64,000 nucleotides of DNA from Oscillospiraceae bacterium (GCA_017535865.1 JAFXTM010000102.1:57209-121208), one strand, 5' to 3'. Positions 15,377 to 23,339 are shown, counted from the stretch's first letter. Notes: a model not told the origin generated them from the sequence alone. Program-made: numbers and translations.

Positions 15377-16288
15377 ATGAAGGATCTGAAGAAATACGCG
15401 GGTATCTTTCCCGCCTTCTACGCCTGCTATGACGAGACGGGGGCCGTCTCTCCCGAGCGCACGCGCGCGCTGACCGAGTATCTGATCGGCAAGGGCGTGA
15501 CCGGCCTCTACGTCGGCGGTTCCTCGGGCGAGTGCATCTACCAGTCGGTGGCGGAGCGCAAGCTCCTGCTCGAGAACGTCATGGCGGTCGCGAAAGGGCG
15601 AATCGTCATCATCGCGCACGTCGCCTGCAACAACACCGCCGACAGCATGGAGCTCGCCGCCCACGCCGAGAGCCTGGGCGTCGACGCCATCGCGGCCATC
15701 CCGCCCATCTATTTCCACCTGCCGCCCTACGCGATCGCGGCCTATTGGAACGACATCTCCTCCGCCGCGCCGCACACGGATTTCATCATCTACAACATCC
15801 CGCAGCTCGCGGGCGTCGCGCTCAACGGGACGCTGCTGCGCGAGATGCTGAAGAACCCCTGTGTGATCGGCGTGAAGAACTCCTCCATGCCCATCCAGGA
15901 CATCGAGATGTGGCGCGACGAGGGCGCGGTCGTCTTCAACGGCCCGGACGAGCAGCTCAGCGCCGGCCTGGTCGCGGGCGCGATCGGCGGCATCGGCGGC
16001 ACTTACGGCGCCATGCCGGAGCTCTACCTCAAGATCTTTGAACTCATCGGCCGCGGCGAGATTGCCAAAGCCCGCGAGATCCAGGACGTCTGCTGCCACA
16101 TCATCTACAAGATGTGCTCCTGCCGCGGCAACATGTATGCGGCGATCAAGGAGATCCTGCGCCTCAACGGCGGACCTGACATCGGCTCGGTGCGAAAGCC
16201 TCTGGCCGCGCTGACCGAAGAGGACAAGGCGGTCTGCGCCTCCGCGGCGGCGGATATCCGCGCGGCGATCGCGGCCTTCTGCGGCTGA
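15377..16288 (+). CDS. nanA: N-acetylneuraminate lyase-like aldolase (DapA/NanA family)
   Basis: 303 residues, a (beta/alpha)8 class I aldolase. The carboxylate-binding GSSGE is at 48-52, the catalytic tyrosine is Tyr139 in YNIPQLAG, and the Schiff-base lysine is Lys167 in GVKNSS. The YNIP...G motif and the neighbouring epimerase, ROK kinase and NagA favour cleavage of N-acetylneuraminate to ManNAc and pyruvate rather than dihydrodipicolinate synthesis. AAAGGAGG precedes the ATG. The gene sits directly after a permease pair. A related 2-keto-3-deoxy sugar acid aldolase remains possible. It acts in the cytoplasm. Confidence 0.85.
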   Translation: MKDLKKYAGIFPAFYACYDETGAVSPERTRALTEYLIGKGVTGLYVGGSSGECIYQSVAERKLLLENVMAVAKGRIVIIAHVACNNTADSMELAAHAESLGVDAIAAIPPIYFHLPPYAIAAYWNDISSAAPHTDFIIYNIPQLAGVALNGTLLREMLKNPCVIGVKNSSMPIQDIEMWRDEGAVVFNGPDEQLSAGLVAGAIGGIGGTYGAMPELYLKIFELIGRGEIAKAREIQDVCCHIIYKMCSCRGNMYAAIKEILRLNGGPDIGSVRKPLAALTEEDKAVCASAAADIRAAIAAFCG

Positions 16289-16322
16289 GAGACAAAACGG
16301 ACAAGCAGATACAAAAAACCAC

Positions 16323-16348
16323 GGGCCTGCCGTCTTGACGGCAGGCCC
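16323..16348. repeat. Intercistronic inverted repeat before nagA
   Basis: GGGCCTGCCGTC-TT-GACGGCAGGCCC is a perfect 12-bp stem. Only the leftward direction has a following T run, so it is not a standard rightward terminator. It may stabilise the lyase message or tune nagA expression. Confidence 0.6.
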
Positions 16349-16393
16349 GGAGCATGGTACGGTAAAAACATGGAATGGACAGGAGGGAGCACG

Positions 16394-17518
16394 ATGCTGT
16401 TTACGAATGCACAGCTGTTTAGAGGGGACGGTTTTGCCCCCGGCAGCTTCCGGGTGGAGGCCGGCGTTTTTTCCGAGGTGCTGGATCGCATCCCGGACGG
16501 GGAAGGGATCGACCTGGGCGGCGCGCCCGTGATCCCGGGCCTTGTGGATATCCACACGCACGGCAACAGTGGGGCCGATTTCTCCGACGGCGATTACGAG
16601 GGGCTCAAAAAGATGGCGGCCTACTCTGCCCGCAGCGGCGTGACCTCCTTTGCGCCGACCTCGATGACCCTGCCCTATGAGACGCTGGCCCGTGCCTTCG
16701 CAGCCGGCCGCCGCCTCGCGGACGAGCAGCCTGGAGGCTGCGCCCGGATCATGGGAATCCACATGGAGGGCCCCTTCTTCTCTGAAAAAAAGAAAGGCGC
16801 GCAGAACGCGGCCTATCTGCGGCTGCCGGACGCTGCGGCCTTCCAAGCGCTTTACGACGGCTGCGGCGGGCTGATCCGGATCGCGGACGTCGCGGCGGAG
16901 CTCGAGGGCGCAGAGGGATTTACCCGCGCGGTGAGCGGACTGTGTACGGTCTCCATTGCCCATACGGATGCGGATTATGAGGCCGCCTGCCGCGTTTTTG
17001 ACGCCGGTGCGCGCCATGTGACGCACCTCTTCAACGCCATGCCCCCCCTGCACCACCGCAAGCCCGGCGTGATCGGGGCCGCGGCGGAGCGGGAGGAGGT
17101 CGTCGCGGAGCTGATCGGCGACGGGCTGCACATTCATCCGAGTGTGATCCGCCTGGCCTTCCGGCTCTTCCCGGAGAGGCTCTGTATCATCTCCGACTCG
17201 CTGCGCTGCTGCGGCATGCCCGATGGGGAATACGAGCTCGGCGGTCAGCCGATCTGGCTCAAGGGGCGTCTCGCGACCCTGGCCGACGGAACGATCGCGG
17301 GCTCGGCCTCAAACCTCTACGACTGCCTGCTGACGGTGATCGGCTGCGGCGTGCCGCGGGAGCAGGCGATCCGGGCAGCGACGATCCTGCCGGCGCGCGA
17401 GCTCGGCTGCGCGGACCGGATCGGCTCGATCGAGCCGGGCAAATACGCGGACTTCGTCGTCTGCGGTCCGGCGCTGGAGCGACGTGCGGTCTACCTCGGC
17501 GGCGAGCGCGTGGAATGA
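16394..17518 (+). CDS. nagA: N-acetylglucosamine-6-phosphate deacetylase
   Basis: 374 residues from the ATG at 16394, which follows AGGAGGGAGCACG; an in-frame ATG eight codons upstream has no such site. It hydrolyses GlcNAc-6-P to GlcN-6-P and acetate. Metal and substrate motifs are in order: VDIHTHG, HMEGPFFSEKKKGAQN, HLFNAM, the ADGTIAGS strand and the catalytic Asp in SDSLRCCGMPDGEYELGG (the family usually reads TDAM). It closes the lyase-epimerase-kinase route of this locus. No glucosamine-6-phosphate deaminase (nagB) is seen in the window, so that step must be encoded elsewhere. Confidence 0.92.
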   Translation: MLFTNAQLFRGDGFAPGSFRVEAGVFSEVLDRIPDGEGIDLGGAPVIPGLVDIHTHGNSGADFSDGDYEGLKKMAAYSARSGVTSFAPTSMTLPYETLARAFAAGRRLADEQPGGCARIMGIHMEGPFFSEKKKGAQNAAYLRLPDAAAFQALYDGCGGLIRIADVAAELEGAEGFTRAVSGLCTVSIAHTDADYEAACRVFDAGARHVTHLFNAMPPLHHRKPGVIGAAAEREEVVAELIGDGLHIHPSVIRLAFRLFPERLCIISDSLRCCGMPDGEYELGGQPIWLKGRLATLADGTIAGSASNLYDCLLTVIGCGVPREQAIRAATILPARELGCADRIGSIEPGKYADFVVCGPALERRAVYLGGERVE

Positions 17519-17530
17519 TCAAAAAAACAG

Positions 17531-17563
17531 ACACGGGCCGGAAGCCATTGGCTCCCGGCCCGT
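17531..17563. terminator. Bidirectional terminator between nagA and the SbcC-like gene
   Basis: Stem ACACGGGCCGG...CCGGCCCGTGT with an inner AGCC/GGCT extension, flanked by A-rich and T-rich runs between convergent stop codons. Confidence 0.7.
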
Positions 17564-17577
17564 GTTTATGTTTGCAT

Positions 17578-19479
17578 TTACTGTCGGCAGGTGAAGAGGA
17601 TCACCTGGCGGTCCTTGGCGATCTGCTTGAGCAGTTCCATCGCCTGACCGAAGCGCTCCTCATCGAGATTTACAAGCGCGTCGTCCAGGATCAGCGGGCA
17701 GGGTTCACCATCCGGCAGCGCGAGCTCGCAGACGGCAAGACGCACGGCCAGATACATGAGATCGAGCGTCCCGGCACTGAGATACTCCGCTTCACGCGCC
17801 ACGACGTCGTCTTTCGTGCGGGTGCGCGCGGTGAAGTCGCGGTTGATAAACACGTCTTCGTAGCGCCCGCCGGTGACGGCGGACATATACGAGGCGGCGA
17901 GCTTGCCGAGCTGCGGTGAGAAGCGGCTCTGGATCTCCTGATCCGCCTGCCGCAGCGTGTCGATAGCGAGCGCGAGCGCGTCGAACTCGCCCTGCAGCTG
18001 CTCGTATTCTTCACGCATCACGCCGAGGGAGCTCGCAAGGATCAGCGGGTCGCCCAGGGTGGAAAGACGACCGCTCAGCGCGGCAATGCGGGCGGAGAGC
18101 CTCTCGGATTCCCCGCGCGCGCCGGCCAGTGTCCGGCCCAGACGCGAGGCGTCGGTGTCGCCGACACTGAAGTCCAGCTCCTGGATCGCGCTTTCCTCGA
18201 GCGTGCTCTGCCTCAGCTGCTGCTGCTCAAAGGCGCGGCGGTGCGTCACCTCGTTGGCCTCCGCCTCCTTGACCGCGTCCCAAAGCTCCCTGTGACGCTG
18301 CAAAACGGCTTTGATGTCTTTGGACGAAGAGGCGTGGTATTTTTTCAGCAAGGCCCTCCGCTCCAGTTCGGCCGCCTGCCGCTGGTGATTCAGCCGCGAC
18401 CAGATCAGCAGCAGCACCAGCGCCGCCAGGCAGAAGAAGCCTGCGCCGAGGATGAGCGGCATCTGATTGTAGGCGGTGTAGAAACCGGCCAGGACTGCGG
18501 CCAGCACGAAGGAGAGAAGCATAAACAGCAGGATCGGCCCGCTTTTCGGCTGGCGGGAAAGCCGGCGAAGCTGATTGAGGTCGCGCTGGACCTCCACGCC
18601 GAGCTCCTCCGGCTCGCGCACGCCGAAGGTGCTGGCGCGCAGCGTCTCCCGCGCCTGTGAGAGTTCAGACATGGCGGCGTCGTGCTCGGCGCTGATCAGC
18701 TTAAGCTTGCCGCGGCCGGTGTTGAGCTTCTCCAGCGCTTCCTGGCGCTGGCGGCGGCGGCAGTCCATGACCTGCTGTTCCAGCTGCGAACAGGTCTGCC
18801 GCGTCTGCTCGAGCTGCGTCTCCAGCCGTGTCTGTTCGGCCAGGGAGCTCTCCATCTCATCGAGACGGCGCTGCACCTCGTCCATCCGCCCCTCCAGCTC
18901 GGGAAGCTGACCGCGTCGGTTGAAGCGGCGCTTACGCTGCCAGGCGCGCAGCCGCTCGTCCGCCTCGCTGTATGAGGTCTGCTCCTCGCCGGTGGAGACG
19001 ATGGCGCCGATGCGCTTCTCCAGCTCCGGGCTGCCCGTCACGGCGACGGTGCCCTGCCCGATGAAGGCGGTGCGGCGGAACACATCCCGGGTCACGCCGG
19101 TGAGCATCTCTCCGGCGTTTGCCTCGGTCAAACCCTCAACGGGCGTGTTCGTACCGGTATAGGTGGCGGTGAAATCCCGCATGGGGGCGTTCTTGGCCCG
19201 TGAGGAGCGGGTGATCGTGATGTCGCAGCGATCGGCGGTCAGCTCCATCGTCCCCTCCATGGGGGCGCCCGACCAGGGAGCGTAGCGGAGCTTGTCCGGC
19301 AGGAAGCCGGCCTTGGGGCGCTGCGCGCTGTCCACGCCGTAGAGCATGGCCTGGATGAAAGCGCACCAGGTAGATTTGCCGCTCTCATTGGGCGCGTAGA
19401 TGACGTTGAGCCCCTCGTGGAAGCTCAGCGACTCGTGCTCGAGCTTGCCGAAGGAGGCGGTCAGCTTACGGATCTTCAT
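17578..19479 (-). CDS. SbcC/Rad50-like ATPase with internal membrane segments (YhaN-like)
   Basis: 633 residues. Walker A is APNESGKST at 29-37. The C-terminus carries the ABC signature region LSAGTLDLMYLAVRLA and Walker B PLILDDALVNLDE, so this is an SMC-like ABC ATPase with two coiled-coil arms (about 195-290 and 375-470). Between the arms lie two hydrophobic helices (about 322-365, LLFMLLSFVLAAVLAGFY and LGAGFFCLAALVLLLIW), as in B. subtilis YhaN, and not a zinc hook. It is shorter than YhaN (about 960 residues). It overlaps the upstream phosphoesterase gene by 14 bases; together they resemble an SbcCD-type DNA repair nuclease tethered to the membrane. The membrane tether role is inferred. 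Confidence 0.85.
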   Translation of the reverse strand: MKIRKLTASFGKLEHESLSFHEGLNVIYAPNESGKSTWCAFIQAMLYGVDSAQRPKAGFLPDKLRYAPWSGAPMEGTMELTADRCDITITRSSRAKNAPMRDFTATYTGTNTPVEGLTEANAGEMLTGVTRDVFRRTAFIGQGTVAVTGSPELEKRIGAIVSTGEEQTSYSEADERLRAWQRKRRFNRRGQLPELEGRMDEVQRRLDEMESSLAEQTRLETQLEQTRQTCSQLEQQVMDCRRRQRQEALEKLNTGRGKLKLISAEHDAAMSELSQARETLRASTFGVREPEELGVEVQRDLNQLRRLSRQPKSGPILLFMLLSFVLAAVLAGFYTAYNQMPLILGAGFFCLAALVLLLIWSRLNHQRQAAELERRALLKKYHASSSKDIKAVLQRHRELWDAVKEAEANEVTHRRAFEQQQLRQSTLEESAIQELDFSVGDTDASRLGRTLAGARGESERLSARIAALSGRLSTLGDPLILASSLGVMREEYEQLQGEFDALALAIDTLRQADQEIQSRFSPQLGKLAASYMSAVTGGRYEDVFINRDFTARTRTKDDVVAREAEYLSAGTLDLMYLAVRLAVCELALPDGEPCPLILDDALVNLDEERFGQAMELLKQIAKDRQVILFTCRQ

Positions 19480-20581
19480 GCTGCACGACCTCCTCCGCGT
19501 TGTTCAGAGCGGCCAGCCCCCAGCGGGCGGCCTGTTCGATCAGCTTTCTCTCCTCGTCGTTCGCCGCGCCGTCGTAACGCTGGCGGAGCTTTTTCAGAAA
19601 AATGCCGCGCAGACTGTCTTCGCCCGCACACTCCCAGACGCTGCGGCGCAGACGGGTCTCGTCCCGCAGCTGCAGCTCGAAGAACATCTCACTGAGGTTG
19701 GCATACAGTTTTTTCAGGTCCGGCGCGCTTTCCGTCTCGCCGGTCAGCACGATGCGGTAGATATCCCGTACCGTGTCGTCGGGGAGCAGCGTGATGACCG
19801 CCAGCAGGGGATCCGTCCCGGCAACGTCTACCGACAGGACCTCATAGCGCCGCGAGGCGATCGAGGCGGTCTGCAGCTCGCAGCCGCCGGCGTCGTCGAG
19901 CGATAGGATGTTCACGGTCTTTTCTCCGCACTCGTCAAAGCCCCGTCCCTCCGGGCAGCCGGGCCAGGCGTACCAGGTATCCCCGGCCTTCCGGAGCCCG
20001 GAGGCCTTGTGGATATGGCCGAGCGCCGCGTAGTGCAGGCCGCTTTCGGCGAGCTGCTCCTCCGTGATCGGGTCGTAGGGTGAGAGAGGATTGCCGAACT
20101 CGCCGTGCAGGCAGAGAAGTTTCCAGACGCCGGGCTCCTCTATCACATGAAAATCCGTAAGCAGGGCGGGGGAGTTTTTACCGATGAAGGCCGCACCGTA
20201 AACGCGGGTGTTCAGCTCCGGCAACAGGACGGAGCCTACGGCGTTCTCGCTGAAAACATGGACGTTTTCGGGCATGTGCAGCCTCGCGTAGGGCGAGGTG
20301 GACGTATAAGGGTCGTGGTTGCCCGGCGCGATGAACACCGGCACGCCCATGCGCCGCAGACAGGCGACCAGCTCCTCGCCGGTCTCAAAATAACTGCTGT
20401 TGCTGTCCAGCAGATCTCCGCTGAGCAGGACCAGATCAACGTCCTCGGCCGCAGCCAGTTCCGCAAGAGCGCCGAGCATGCGGCGCTGCTCGGCCCGGCG
20501 GATCGCGGCCTTGCCGCCGGGCGGGGCCTCGAAGGGAGAGTCCAGATGCAGATCCGCCGCATGTAGGATCTTCAGGATCAT
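19466..20581 (-). CDS. SbcD-like metallophosphoesterase, DNA repair exonuclease (YhaO-like)
   Basis: 371 residues. The calcineurin-like metal motifs are DLHLDSPFE (11-19), SGDLLD, GNHD and GHIH, the Mre11/SbcD/YhaO arrangement. The C-terminal about 100 residues would form the capping and partner-binding region. Its 3' end overlaps the SbcC-like ATPase gene, and its start overlaps the ymdB stop by four bases, so all three form one leftward operon. A DNA end-processing nuclease working with the ATPase is the natural reading; neither activity is proven here. Confidence 0.88.
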   Translation of the reverse strand: MILKILHAADLHLDSPFEAPPGGKAAIRRAEQRRMLGALAELAAAEDVDLVLLSGDLLDSNSSYFETGEELVACLRRMGVPVFIAPGNHDPYTSTSPYARLHMPENVHVFSENAVGSVLLPELNTRVYGAAFIGKNSPALLTDFHVIEEPGVWKLLCLHGEFGNPLSPYDPITEEQLAESGLHYAALGHIHKASGLRKAGDTWYAWPGCPEGRGFDECGEKTVNILSLDDAGGCELQTASIASRRYEVLSVDVAGTDPLLAVITLLPDDTVRDIYRIVLTGETESAPDLKKLYANLSEMFFELQLRDETRLRRSVWECAGEDSLRGIFLKKLRQRYDGAANDEERKLIEQAARWGLAALNNAEEVVQHEDP

Positions 20582-21351
20582 GTCAGTCGTATCGCCTCCG
20601 CTCGCAGGCAGCGGCCCGTGTCCGGGTCGATCTCAAACAGGCAGCCCTCCAGCTTCATCGGGCCCCTGGCCGCGGCATAGCGCATCGGAGGATCGCCCAT
20701 AAACTTGCCGATGGATTGCTCGGGGTCGATGCCGAGGACGGACTGTACCGCGCCGGTCATGCCGAGGTCGGTGATATAGCCGGTGCCCTTGGGCAGTACC
20801 TCGGCGTCGGAGGTCTGCACATGGGTGTGCGTGCCCCAGACGGCGCTGGCCTTCCCGTCGAGCAGGAAGCCCATCGCGCGCTTCTCGCTCGTGCCCTCCG
20901 CGTGGAAGTCAACCAGGATGATTTTTTCTTTGATCTCCGCCATGAAGCCGTCGGCAATGACGAAGGGGTTGTCGGTGTTCGCATCGAGCGTGAAGCGGCC
21001 CATCAGATTCAGCACGCATACATCCCCGAAGGGCATGGAATAGGCGGCGATGCCGCGTCCGGGGCACTGCGGCGCATAGTTCGCCGGCCGCAGGATCTTG
21101 CGCCGCTCATCGAGATAGGGCTGCAGTTCGGTGCGCGTCCCGGTGTGGTTGCCGAGCGTGATGACGTCCGCCCCGGCGCGGAAGATCTGATCCGCCTGCC
21201 GCGGCGTGATGCCCACGACGTTTGCGTTCTCGCCGTTGACCACGACAAAATCGATCTGGTTTTCCTGCCGGTAGGGCTTGAGGCGCTTCTCCAGAAAAAC
21301 GAGTCCCGGCTCTCCGCAGATATCCCCAACGGCCAATACTTTTACACTCAT
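20578..21351 (-). CDS. ymdB: YmdB-family metallophosphoesterase
   Basis: 257 residues, the standard TIGR00282/YmdB length. Metal-binding motifs are VGDICGEPG (N-terminus), NGENAN, LGNHTGTR, DFHAEGTSEKRAMG and GTHTHVQTSD. YmdB of B. subtilis hydrolyses 2',3'-cyclic nucleotides and influences biofilm and motility decisions. The gene leads an operon with the SbcD- and SbcC-like genes, although ymdB is often found with rny or recA-region genes, so this linkage is less usual. The start has AGGCAGCGC upstream and an extended -10 promoter. Confidence 0.92.
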   Translation of the reverse strand: MSVKVLAVGDICGEPGLVFLEKRLKPYRQENQIDFVVVNGENANVVGITPRQADQIFRAGADVITLGNHTGTRTELQPYLDERRKILRPANYAPQCPGRGIAAYSMPFGDVCVLNLMGRFTLDANTDNPFVIADGFMAEIKEKIILVDFHAEGTSEKRAMGFLLDGKASAVWGTHTHVQTSDAEVLPKGTGYITDLGMTGAVQSVLGIDPEQSIGKFMGDPPMRYAAARGPMKLEGCLFEIDPDTGRCLRAEAIRLT

Positions 21352-21388
21352 GCGCTGCCTCCCCGAGACAGATATATTTTTACATCAT

Positions 21389-21418
21389 AGTATACCACAT
21401 ATTCCCTGCACTCTGCAA
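21389..21418 (-). promoter_or_regulatory. Extended -10 promoter of the ymdB operon
   Basis: Read leftward: TTGCAG, 18-base spacer, TATACT, with TG one base before the -10 hexamer. Confidence 0.65.
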
Positions 21419-21466
21419 CGGGTAATCCGGGCATACTGAAAACAGAGCAAAAAAAGGAGGATGTCT

Positions 21467-21634
21467 ATGAATCGCAAATTGTATACCGGGATCGGAGTGG
21501 GACTGGCCGCGGCGGCCTCGGTGGCGATGCTGGCCTGGCCGACGAAAAACCGCCGCGTCAAACGGACCGTAAAGGCGCTGAGCAAGGTGGCGGACGATTT
21601 GGGCGGGGCCATGAGCGCCATGAAGTTTTTCTAA
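21467..21634 (+). CDS. Small single-span membrane protein
   Basis: 55 residues: MNRKLYTGIGVGLAAAAS, a short hydrophobic glycine/alanine-rich helix (about 6-25), then a basic stretch (KNRRVKRTVK) and an amphipathic tail ending MKFF. AAAAAGGAGG lies six bases before the ATG at 21467, a near-ideal site, so translation is likely. It resembles small YtxH-like stress proteins in layout, but I cannot assign a family. It lies alone between the ymdB promoter and tRNA-Arg. Confidence 0.7.
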   Translation: MNRKLYTGIGVGLAAAASVAMLAWPTKNRRVKRTVKALSKVADDLGGAMSAMKFF

Positions 21635-21642
21635 AAAAAGAC

Positions 21643-21671
21643 TTGCTTTTTATCCGGGACTGTGCTAATAT
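21643..21671 (+). promoter_or_regulatory. Promoter of tRNA-Arg
   Basis: TTGCTT, 17-base spacer, TAATAT, 26 bases upstream of the mature tRNA. An overlapping TATAAT at 21669-21674 is the alternative -10. Confidence 0.55.
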
Positions 21672-21696
21672 AATCGAGCTGTCGGAAAACCGATAT

Positions 21697-21773
21697 GCGC
21701 GATTAGCTCAGCTGGATAGAGCGTCTGGCTACGGACCAGAAGGTCAGGGGTTCGAATCCCTTATCGCGTGCCA
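21697..21773 (+). tRNA. tRNA-Arg (anticodon ACG)
   Basis: Full cloverleaf: acceptor GCGCGAT/ATCGCGT (with a G-T end pair), D arm GCTC...GAGC, anticodon stem TCTGG/CCAGA around loop CTACGGA (anticodon ACG, to be read as ICG for CGU/CGC/CGA), T arm AGGGG-TTCGAAT-CCCTT, discriminator G and an encoded CCA at 21771-21773. A terminator follows four bases later. Confidence 0.95.
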
Positions 21774-21826
21774 AAAGAGCCACCCCGTTTGGGGTGGCTT
21801 TTTTGGCACGCATGGGGATTCGAATC
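21750..21826. repeat. Long imperfect palindrome formed by the tRNA 3' end and its mirror copy
   Basis: The tRNA T-arm/acceptor end plus terminator left arm (21750-21786) is mirrored by 21791-21826, which reads as the reverse complement of a tRNA 3' end including GATTCGAATC and GGCACGC. The same arrangement recurs at 37552-37630. Confidence 0.7.
21778..21804 (+). terminator. Intrinsic terminator of tRNA-Arg
   Basis: AGCCACCCC-GTTT-GGGGTGGCT stem-loop followed by a T run. Confidence 0.85.
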
Positions 21827-21944
21827 ATGTCCGCACAGGCCGGCGGCCTGTGCATGAGCCAGTGGGCACACTGGCGAATACCTTTATTTTTCACGCGGGA
21901 AAAGGTCGAAACAGAACGCGCGGACTCCCTGTGGAAAATGCATG

Positions 21945-21962
21945 CGAATCCCTTATCGCGTG
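21945..21962 (+). repeat. Direct copy of the tRNA-Arg 3' end
   Basis: CGAATCCCTTATCGCGTG is an exact 18-base repeat of 21753-21770 and continues as TCA where the tRNA has CCA. The two copies are 192 bases apart. It could be a scar of integration at the tRNA. Confidence 0.75.
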
Positions 21963-21973
21963 TCAATGAAAAC

Positions 21974-22357
21974 CGCTGATTTCATTTGAGAAAGAAAAAG
22001 GATGGGGCTTCCGTTGACGGTGAACGGAAGCCCCGTTTTTCTTTTTTCAGTGCATGGATTAGAATGCAATCTAAGACACGGGAATGATTTGGATAACCGC
22101 GTTCTTCCCATCAATCCGCTTGATAGTTCCCCTTGCTTCCCCCCCTTGTTTTTATTACACCCAGAGCGAACCAGAAAGAGGCTCAGTACGCGGCTATCCG
22201 GAAAAGAAGGAACTAATCACAAAAACCCAAGGGCATAAGTGGATTTGAAAGCGAGGAGAATATACTCCCGGAACTTCCTCGTGGATCACTGTTTTTTTAT
22301 CAGGATCTCATCTGATGACGGACTTGCCGGTTCATTTTCAATACTTTTGAGGAAGGT
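21974..22357. other. Gap without a recognisable gene
   Basis: After the tRNA-end repeats this stretch holds one terminator-like hairpin (22004-22047). The rest contains only short frames without ribosome sites or recognisable motifs, and could be gene debris. Confidence 0.5.
22004..22047 (+). terminator. Strong orphan terminator hairpin
   Basis: GGGGCTTCCGTT / AACGGAAGCCCC with a seven-base loop, followed by GTTTTTCTTTTTT. No gene ends just upstream on this strand, which suggests that a gene was lost here or that it backs up the tRNA terminator. Confidence 0.7.
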
Positions 22358-22395
22358 AAAACTCCCGTTCGGTATTCCAGCCGAACGGGAGTTTT
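22358..22395 (-). terminator. Terminator of the MerR-XRE-cupin regulator gene
   Basis: 15-bp perfect stem AAAACTCCCGTTCGG / CCGAACGGGAGTTTT with an eight-base loop, 13 bases past the stop codon. Confidence 0.8.
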
Positions 22396-22407
22396 CGTTT
22401 TCCGTGA

Positions 22408-23238
22408 TTATTTTGCGACGGAGGAGTGGATCCAGAGAAATCTGGCCATGCGGCGGGAGGGATTCCTCCAGCAATGCAGGTCGGAGCCTCGATAATAAAA
22501 CGAATCGCCCTGATGCAGGAGATAGGGTGGTCCGTCGTTGAGGGTTATCTCCAGTGTTCCGGAGAACATGTGGATGAATTCCTCTCCGTTGTGGTTGTGG
22601 GGCGTCATGTTGCCCGAGCCGGGCTTCACCTTACAGAGCACCGGGTACATCACATGCTCCCGCATTGCCACAAGTGATAGCATCTCGATCCCCGGGTCGC
22701 CGTTGAGATCGAGCGGATCGCCGCAGCTTTTTTCAACCAGATGCTTTTCCTCACGGACGGGCTCCAGAAAGTACAGCAGGCTCTCGCCGTAAAAATGTGC
22801 CAGATCGCGCAGCAGCTCGAGTGAAACATTGCCGCCGTTTTCCAGCTTGCTCAGATGAGCCACGGAGATTCCGACGCTGCGGCTTACGTCCTCGAGCGTG
22901 TATCCCTTCTGCTTGCGCAGTTCCCGCCATTTCTCGCTCATAAGCTTCTTGGAGTATTGCTTCTCCGCCTGCTGGCGGATGCTCTCTTCAAAATCGCTCT
23001 CACCGCTCCCGCCCAGCAGGAGCTTGATGGCGTGCGTGCCCATGTGTTTGTCGATAGAGTATTCCTTGACGCGCCGCAGTGTTGCCAGATCGTCCACGGT
23101 AAAGAGGCGGTAATTGCTGCCTGAACGCTTGACGCTGATCAGTCCTGCCTTTTCCCAGTTGCGAATCGTGCCGGGAACCACGCCCAGCATTTTGGCCACT
23201 TGGCTGATGGAGAATGTGATACTGTCGTTGTGATCCAT
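22408..23238 (-). CDS. Three-domain regulator: MerR-like HTH, XRE HTH and cupin
   Basis: 276 residues from the ATG at 23238. Residues about 8-75 are a MerR-type winged helix (ISQVAKMLGVVPGTIRNWEKAG, YRLFTVDDLATL). Residues about 103-160 are an XRE helix-turn-helix (LRKQKGYTLEDVSRSVGISV, HLSKLENG). Residues about 190-275 are a cupin with TPHNHNGEEFIHMFSG, usually a small-molecule-binding barrel. XRE-cupin regulators are common; the additional MerR reader is unusual. GGAGG lies 12 bases before this ATG and only three before an in-frame TTG at 23247, so the start is uncertain by three codons. The gene is adjacent to the acyl-CoA synthetase/aminotransferase operon, its probable target. Confidence 0.85.
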   Translation of the reverse strand: MDHNDSITFSISQVAKMLGVVPGTIRNWEKAGLISVKRSGSNYRLFTVDDLATLRRVKEYSIDKHMGTHAIKLLLGGSGESDFEESIRQQAEKQYSKKLMSEKWRELRKQKGYTLEDVSRSVGISVAHLSKLENGGNVSLELLRDLAHFYGESLLYFLEPVREEKHLVEKSCGDPLDLNGDPGIEMLSLVAMREHVMYPVLCKVKPGSGNMTPHNHNGEEFIHMFSGTLEITLNDGPPYLLHQGDSFYYRGSDLHCWRNPSRRMARFLWIHSSVAK

Positions 23239-23273
23239 TTGGGCCAAAATCCTCCACGATTGTTTGTGGTTCG

Positions 23274-23302
23274 ATTGTACGGGATACGACTCGGCTTGTC
23301 AA
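23274..23302 (-). promoter_or_regulatory. Sigma-A promoter of the MerR-XRE-cupin gene
   Basis: Read leftward: TTGACA, 17-base spacer, TACAAT. Two copies of CGATTGT (23257-23263 and 23272-23278) lie 15 bases apart at and just downstream of the -10 region and could be autoregulatory half-sites. Confidence 0.72.
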
Positions 23303-23306
23303 GAAA

Positions 23307-23331
23307 AACCCCCCGTATGGAACGGGGGGTT
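23307..23331 (-). terminator. Terminator of the aminotransferase-acyl-CoA synthetase operon
   Basis: AACCCCCCGT / ACGGGGGGTT with a five-base loop and a following TTTTTCTT in the leftward direction. Confidence 0.8.
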
Positions 23332-23339
23332 CATAGATC

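Noticed and set aside
16323-16348. Rightward terminator between the lyase and nagA
   Set aside because: The hairpin is not followed by T residues in the rightward direction, so it was recorded only as an inverted repeat.
21703-21966. Small reading frames over tRNA-Arg and over the 37.5 kb tRNA remnant
   Set aside because: They are translations of tRNA sequence (the familiar DKGFEPLTF-type artefact), not proteins.
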